A stretch of DNA of 64,000 nucleotides, from positions 12,710,001-12,774,000 of the forward strand of contig CM033752.1 in the NCBI GenBank assembly GCA_019671005.1, given 5' to 3'. The translations under genes were made by a program, and so were the position numbers. The notes under the pieces are model-generated. The model did no database searches. It saw only the letters and a program-made list of their open reading frames with translations, and was not told the origin of the DNA. This DNA is from Hibiscus mutabilis. Taxonomy: Eukaryota; Streptophyta; Magnoliopsida; Malvales; Malvaceae. Positions 58,201 through 64,000 of this stretch are shown piece after piece (positions within the stretch are counted from its first letter, which is position 1; each line of letters starts with the position of its first letter).

Positions 58201-59375
58201 GAATCGAACTTGGAGATTTTTTCTCCATTTTTCTTTCTTTCTCCCCTCATATTTCAAAATTTGAAGATGAACAATGGTCTTCATCTTTTTATTTTCATCC
58301 AAGTTGGCCACTTGTCTTGTATAAATGAATTTTAAATTCATTTAAATAGTGAAATTACTAAAATGCTCGTTTCATCGAATGGCCAAGATTTAATCTCATC
58401 AAAACTCAATGGCCAAGATCAAATCCATGTGTAATTGGCCTTTCAAAATTGCCCTTAAAGTTTCAAAATATTTCAAAAATGCCATCCTTGGCAAATGTCC
58501 AATTTACCCTCCAACCAATCTTTATTTACAACAAGTCTTGAAAATTGCCATTCCATTAAAATTGAACCAAATTGGTTCCAATCCAACCGGACATGCCCCA
58601 AAATATCTTATATTTTTATTTATGGCATTTATTCAATCCAAATATTCGAATTTCACTCAATAGGATTTCCAAATTTTCTTCCTACGAACTTTAAAGCTTT
58701 ATAACAATTAATATAAAATTTGTACAAAAAATCTGGGTAACATGAAAGTGCCACTCTTGGGGGTGAACTATTCATTTATGGGGTTAACTTACATAACTTT
58801 TGGAAATTACACTTTACTCCCTAAACTTTCCCAAAGTTTATACTTTGGCCACAAATCTTTCAAAATTTTCATTTTGGCCACTGAACTTCAATTCCCATTT
58901 CAGTTTTCCTCAGATTTTTACCAACTTTGAAATTACCCAATACAACTCATTATCTATCCTTTTAAACCTTAAAAACTTCCTTTCATAAAGATTTAGACTA
59001 AATTTTCTTAACTCAGTGTATTATTCTGATAATTATTAAAAATCTTCATCGCATAAGATTTCTCGTAGAAATCCTTTATTTGAAATCCATACGAATATTT
59101 TCTACTTTTACTGAGTCCAAAATATCGATCAAAAACACTTTTATAGGATCTTTCCAAAGGTCACCCATCTTTGTATTTCTCTGGCCTGAGCACGCTTAAC
59201 AATTTCATTAGATCCAAATTCGGTACCTTTTTCTGCTTCACTCTTCTACTGAATAAAATTAATTGTTGGGGGAAATTTACACTTTAGTCCCCAAATTTTT
59301 CCAAAGTTTATACTTTAACCCCCTAAACTTTCAAAATTTACAATTTAGTCACTAGCCAACATTTGGGATATTACA
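55230..59375 (-). repeat. LTR 3 of the tandem LARD (5' LTR)
   Basis: 4146 bp, the longest copy. It has about 200 bp near 58110-58310 that are largely missing in LTR 1 and LTR 2. Its left third is almost identical to LTR 2; its right half is more diverged. Ends GGGATATTACA at 59375. Confidence 0.93.
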
Positions 59376-59380
59376 TTTCT
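59376..59380. other. Target site duplication, right copy (tandem LARD block)
   Basis: TTTCT, matching 44128-44132. Confidence 0.92.
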
Positions 59381-62290
59381 CTTCACTTCTACTCTGCCAA
59401 ACACTCTTGTTTTCATCAAATCTCAAAGGTGAGAGATCAATTTTGTTGAACTCTTGATTTATAAATGATTTATTATATTTGATTTACAAAATCTCATTGA
59501 AATCTTATATTTTTCAAGCTTTAATCAATCAATTGAGGGAGAAATCACACAATAGAGGTAAGGTTCATTTTTCTCCTCTATTGAATGGTTCTTTATTGAT
59601 ATTCCCAAGATTTTGATCCTTGATTTATGATTTATAATTTGATTTTATGTTTTAATGATGAATATTTGATTTAATTGGGTTTATTGGATGAAATTGGAGA
59701 AGACTCGTATTGGATCTATTTTTCAGTGTTAAGGATTGATTTTAAACATGTATTGGATGTTTTATAATGTGGATAATTTTTTTTAACATTAGAATCCCAA
59801 AACACCATGAATCCCTAATTATTTAGGATGTTAGATTTGTGTTTTTGAGGTGTTGTGTTGGTTGTTTAGTTGCTGGAGATATAAGGATGATATAATCCTA
59901 TTTTGAGTGTTGATTGATGTTAATGGAAGCGTTAGATTGTTAGGTTGTGGCTGGGTTTTGCTTGGATTGTTAAGGTTTGTAAGGAATATTGTTGCAGTGC
60001 ACAGAGATGCATTAATCCTCTGTTGTTATGTGGTTAAAATAGGGGAGAATGGTCTGAAACCTATCGATGAAGCTTTGGATGCATCAGACACTTGAATTCA
60101 CGTCGGCAAATTGAGGTTTCGCGTATCGGTGAGTGAGAACGTGGGTTTTAGCTTTGGAATGATTTAAGGGTGGTTTAAGGGAGTTTAAACTTAGCTTGAA
60201 ATGCTGGTTTAAACTTAGAAGTAAGTATAAAGTGGTTTTCTCTCTCGGTCGTGCTTTTACGAAATGATTTATACACTTGTTTTGAATTACATGGTACCTA
60301 CTGTTAAAGCAAGTTTTATTGTATGTTTAATACTGCTTTGATTATGAAATGTTGAAGGATGCAAGTGGTAAGTGATCCTTGTAAGTATGTGGAAATACTT
60401 GTGTTTAAAGCATGAATTGTTGCTTTGAGAAAAAGGTTTTTGTATTGATGCATATGAAAAGAGTGAGGTATATTTCCAAGTGATGTGGTTTAAAATGTTA
60501 TCAGATATAGTTGGTCGACCATAGGATTGATAGTGCATTATAAAAAGTCGTCTTGGATGTCGAGGGGTGTATATGGTGTAACGGATACTCCATCCAAGTA
60601 CCCTAACGGTTGAGAGGTTATATGGTACCGTAAACTCCCATTAGTGGGTTAAACATCTAACCAATGATTGGGGTTGGTGTCCTTGTGAGTTGTAATTGTA
60701 CATTGTTGATAATGTACCGCGATTGTGATTGTATCGCTATTCCGGTTGAGATGGCTTGAAGTGTTGAGAGGACACTTGTTGAATCCATGTATCCGATGAA
60801 CTATTTTGGTAAAGGAACTTGGTTATGATCATTTGTAAGCCAATATAATTATGGATGTGTCATGTAATGGTTTATGTTGTATAATGTGATTTATACATGT
60901 TTACTCTTTAAGCTTTGCATATGGGTTGTTATGCATGGGAAGGCTTAAATTGAGGTTTCGTAATGGATTTACAGATGGTTAATGACACATGTTGCATATG
61001 GTTTAATATGCTGGTTTTTTAAAGTGTTAAGTGCAAGGTTTTCAAGGCATGATGTTCAAAGATTGTTTTAAGTAATATTTAAAAGATGATTAAAATGTGG
61101 TTTCAATGTATTTGGGAAATGGTTTTAAATGCATTGATGTTGTGTTGTATTTGAGCACTCCTCACTAAGCCTAGTGTGCATACGCTCTCTTTGTCCATCA
61201 ATGCAGAGAATTAAAGATTTGATGGTAGCAAGGAAGCAAGGGATCGTTAAAGACTTGATATTAAAAGTATGTTTCGAATTAGACTATAAGTAATAAGGGC
61301 AATGGGGTTTCCATTGTTTTGGGAGATGATTTGTTAAACTCCCTATTTGAGCAATGTTGTTTTGCTGATCTTGGTTTGTAATTGGTCATATTGGACTATT
61401 GGTTGCATTGGTTTGAGATTTGTGCTTTGCTTGGCTTGGTTTTTAGGAATCATGCCTCTAGTTTTACATTTTGATGCAAGATGCCACGAATTGTTGATAA
61501 ATTTGTGTTGTCTTGCTGAGGTCTGAGCCTTGCATGTGTTGGATACATGTTACAAGCATGTTAGGGTGTTTTGGTATCTTTGAAAGCATGTTAAACCAAC
61601 AAAAGAGGACATTTTAGGTCCAGGCGTATCAGTACGCATGTCTCCGTACCAGTACGGGTAAGCCATTTTAGGCTTAGTATTTCGATATACAGGCTAGCAT
61701 TTCGATACAGGCTTAGGCCAATTGTGGCTAGCATTTCGGTATGTGAGGGATCGTTTCGATAAGGGGTTGCATTTTTGGGCAAGGCGTATCGATACGGTTT
61801 TGAGCTACTATAATTGGGGATTTTTAATCCGGCAAAGCGTATTGATACACCCCTTTAGTGTACTGATACGGCTAGCAGTTATTTTAGTTATTTGATTGTT
61901 CTGAAGTTCTGTTTTCTTATGTTTTACTCCCTGAATATTGTGGATGCAATTGAATGATTATGGATGATCATTTTAAGCTAATCTTCGACATGGATACATT
62001 AAACCATACTAATTAAAGGTTGGTAACATTGAAAGGGGTTAAGTCCATGTAATTTTCTAGAATTGCAATTTGGTCCCTAAAATGCAATTGTACTCAATTG
62101 GATGTCAATTCGATGCCCGATTGAGTTGAGTTTTCATCAGTTGTCAGTATGAACACATAGAATAAAAAAATTCATCTAGATAAGATAAAAATGGTCGTGT
62201 TTCGAGTTTTTTCTTCACGGTTTACCTTGATAAACCTAATGTAGCTTGCTCGGTTCAGTATTGCGACTAGGCCGGGTCGAGGGGGTTACA
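59381..62290 (+). repeat. 5' LTR of element E, remaining 2.9 kb
   Basis: Resumes after the tandem block (CTGCCAAACACTCTTG, compare L1 at 4591) and ends GAGGGGGTTACA at 62290. Total E LTR is about 3.35 kb. Contains a GTACCGGTAC cluster at 61620-61875 and a LARD-free, gene-free remainder. Confidence 0.92.
61620..61875. repeat. GTACCGGTAC near-palindrome cluster, E LTR
   Basis: GTATCAGTACGC, GTACCAGTACGG, TTTCGATATAC, TTTCGATACAG, TTTCGGTATG, TTTCGATAAGG, GTATCGATACGG, GTATTGATACAC and GTACTGATACGG in about 250 bp. Confidence 0.8.
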
Positions 62291-62295
62291 TTTGG

Positions 62296-62307
62296 TGGTA
62301 TTAGAGT
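62296..62307 (+). other. Primer binding site (initiator Met tRNA), element E
   Basis: TGGTATTAGAGT: two differences from TGGTATCAGAGC, both C-to-T. Confidence 0.85.
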
Positions 62308-62565
62308 CATGTTTGCGATAATTGGGAGTTGGTATGGTTGTTGTAATGTTGTAGTGAGTTGTAATCTATTGTTTGCTATGCATGGTGACAATAATATGCA
62401 CGTTGATTGCTTTATGCTATGCTGGTGGGAATTTGGGAAACCCATTGCTTTATTATTGTAGTCTGAAATGTTTTGGTTTTGAAAGGGAAGTCTTGGATCC
62501 TTGCTTTAAGTTGTCCTGATTGTTTTGCTTTGGTGAAATATCATGCCTTAGATATATTTTTAGCA

Positions 62566-63690
62566 CGATAGGACCAAGGAGAGAGTTGCGATCTGGTGCG
62601 ATTGTTGTTGTCGTTGGGAAGGGAATTGAGGAGGATGTATACCTCTTGAAGGGTTGTCACCACCCCTACCTAATCCACCTACGAAAGTGGAGCAAGAACC
62701 ATATGTGCCAGTTGGGCAAGGGATGGGTGACATGGCGCCATTGATTCAGACCATGAATGGCGCTTTTCAGGAAGTAGATGCAGGTGTTCATGTGCTGGCA
62801 CAGTGGTTGGACAAAAGGGTTTGTCATTAGAGCGTCTTTGCAGTCTGGGAAGAGTTGAGTTCCGTAGTCTAGCACCATAAGCTTTTGAGGATTGGTTGGC
62901 CAGTTCAAAGAGGATATTGGGTCAGATAGTTTGTACGGATGCCCGTAAATTGGGTTGTATTGTGTCCCTGCTGTAGGGAGATACCTATAGCTGGTGGACT
63001 ACCACGATAGCCAGGATAGAATCTGAGGATATAACCTAGGAGTTCTTTTGTGTTGCTTTTTGAAAAAGATACCTGGGGGTCCGGTATTTGGACAAAAGGA
63101 AGAAGATTTTATGTCTCTATTGTAAGGTGGTATATTTGTTTTTGAGTATGAGGTGCGGTTTGTAAGGTTGAGCTGTATGCACCTGAGTTGGTTCTTGACG
63201 AGCGACAACGATGTGATCGTTTCTGCTATGGGTTGGTGCAGGAGGTTAAGACATACATGTTTGCTGCTGATTATACATATTTTGACGTATTGGTTACGCG
63301 AGCCAAGGATATCGAGCAGAACCTTGGTTTATCTTCTAGGTCTCGAGGCTTTAGCTTTGGTAAGAGAGCAACAGATTCTAGCTTTGTCGATGGTCAGGCC
63401 AAGAGGCACTATGATAAGAGGTATTGCCCTCATTAAAGATGCAGCGGAGGTACTGTTAGGCGTGGAGCGCAGGGGCAGAGTACCCAGGTTAGAGCTCTGC
63501 ATAATACTTGTTGGGCTTGCAGATCACGTGATTATCTAAGGTGAGATTCACCACGTTTGGCCAGAGAGGGTCAGGTACCTGTGGCTGTTGTGGCTAATGC
63601 TTGTTGGAGTTGTGGGTTTGGCGACCATCTGAGACGTGATTGTCCTTCGTTAGCTGGAGGTGGGCAGGGATGGCGGACATAGGACTATGG
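62566..63690 (+). pseudogene. Gag, element E
   Basis: The start looks mutated (ATAGGACCAAGGAGAGAG where D has ATGCCGCGGAGA). The capsid domain runs about 62880-63330: AFEDWLASSKRILGQI, YSWWTTTIARIESEDI, KRYLGVRYLDKRKK, ELVLDERQRCDRFCYGLV and FDVLVTRAKDIEQNLGL. Two zinc knuckles follow: CWACRSRDYLR with a stop (near 63510), and an intact CWSCGFGDHLRRDC at 63602-63643. Stops (for example near 62970, 63035 and 63125) and frameshifts are scattered. Confidence 0.88.
63602..63643 (+). other. CCHC zinc knuckle of gag, element E
   Basis: C-W-S-C-G-F-G-D-H-L-R-R-D-C, a perfect CX2CX4HX4C motif. Confidence 0.9.
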
Positions 63691-63779
63691 CTCAGACGAT
63701 TTCTATCCAGCCTGAGGGAGGTGGACCAGCTAGAGTGTATACGCACTGGGAGGGTTGCAATGACTCTGATGTGATTGCA

Positions 63780-64000
63780 AGTACATTAAATTTACAATTT
63801 TTGTTGTATTATTCATTGGTTGATTCTGGTTCTACCCATTCATATATCTTAAGTGAGCATACAAAAGTGTTTGATGTACCTGTTGAAATTCTTAATGTAG
63901 GTGTTAGAGTGACCAGTTCTCTTGGAGAGTCAGTCATGGTTAGGAAGTTGTATCGTAGATGTCCGTTGATGGTTCAGGGTCATATGTTTGTCGTGGATTT
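63780..64000 (+). pseudogene. Retropepsin, element E (5' part)
   Basis: Open to the window edge: LVDSGSTHSYILSEHTKVF with the catalytic Asp codon at 63822-63824, then VEILNVGVRVTSSLGESVMV, RKLYRRCPLMVQGHMFVVD. All active-site residues are present, so this segment is undamaged, but upstream gag is broken. The start cannot be assigned because protease is translated as part of a gag-pol polyprotein. Confidence 0.85.

Larger units (their letters stand above)
44133..59375 (-). mobile_element. Tandem LARD-type element: three LTRs, two internal regions
   Basis: Minus strand order: LTR (55230-59375), internal (53708-55229), LTR (49659-53707), internal (48140-49658), LTR (44133-48139). Repeat period is about 5.53-5.57 kb. 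Each internal region starts with a perfect initiator-Met primer site and ends with a polypurine tract, but has no usable gag or pol. Large LTRs plus a non-coding interior fit the LARD class (large retrotransposon derivatives). Only one TTTCT duplication pair encloses the whole array, so it entered once and was then amplified. LTR ends and leader match element A. Confidence 0.92.
62291..64000 (+). mobile_element. Internal region of chromovirus E, truncated by the window end
   Basis: Primer site, leader, gag and the first half of protease, all on the plus strand, in the order expected for a Tekay-type element. The rest of pol and the 3' LTR lie beyond 64000. Confidence 0.9.

Noticed and set aside
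59907..60095. Short plus-strand frame in the E LTR as a host gene
   Set aside because: It lies within LTR sequence that aligns with L1 and D copies where the frame is not kept.

Overview
The window is plant nuclear DNA made almost wholly of nested, decayed LTR retrotransposons of the Ty3/gypsy superfamily; I found no host gene, tRNA, rRNA or CRISPR array. Two groups can be named from protein remains. The first is Tekay/Del-type chromoviruses, with an initiator-Met tRNA primer site, giant 3-4 kb LTRs starting TGTAAC and chromodomain-like tails. The second is Athila-type elements, with an Asp-tRNA-like primer site and a third ORF after integrase. The AT-rich, stop-riddled, deeply nested layout fits pericentromeric heterochromatin of a large-genome eudicot. 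A cotton-family (Malvaceae) host is my guess from element style and is not shown by the sequence.

Layout, left to right. 1-157: scrap of an Athila LTR. 158-4387: minus-strand chromovirus A (protease, gag, primer site, LTR). 4388-7645: plus-strand Tekay LTR fragment (L1). 7646-8339 plus 20097-20432: the 5' end of an old Athila (Athila-2, minus). Athila-1 is inserted in it: complete, 11,752 bp, minus strand, 8340-20091, with paired 1.49 kb LTRs and a perfect GCCTC target duplication. 20433-43690: plus-strand chromovirus D. Its 5' LTR is split by a minus-strand solo LTR (22903-26065, TSD TTAAA). Its pol is split by a full-length minus-strand chromovirus C (29621-41092, TSD GATTC). Its 3' LTR is cut by chromovirus E (43691 onward). 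The 5' LTR of E is in turn split by a 15.2 kb block (44133-59375, TSD TTTCT). E then resumes at 59381 and runs off the window in protease.

The 44-59 kb block is the most unusual structure: three ~4 kb LTRs alternating with two ~1.5 kb near-identical internal regions, all inside one target duplication. It looks like a LARD-type non-autonomous derivative of family A that was tandemly amplified by LTR-LTR unequal exchange after a single insertion. The middle LTR is a mosaic of the outer two.

Two sequence patterns are not explained by ordinary element anatomy. (i) Athila-1 is seeded from LTR to LTR with more than 30 copies of a palindromic word, GTTGCC-NN-GGCAAC. In coding linkers it has expanded into in-frame 24-27 bp minisatellites encoding ASATMDAH-like units. 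(ii) Every Tekay LTR complete enough to contain it carries a 250-430 bp cluster of near-palindromes around GTACCGGTAC. No gene here appears intact, so any biology would be at the DNA, chromatin or RNA level, or in supplying substrates for recombination.
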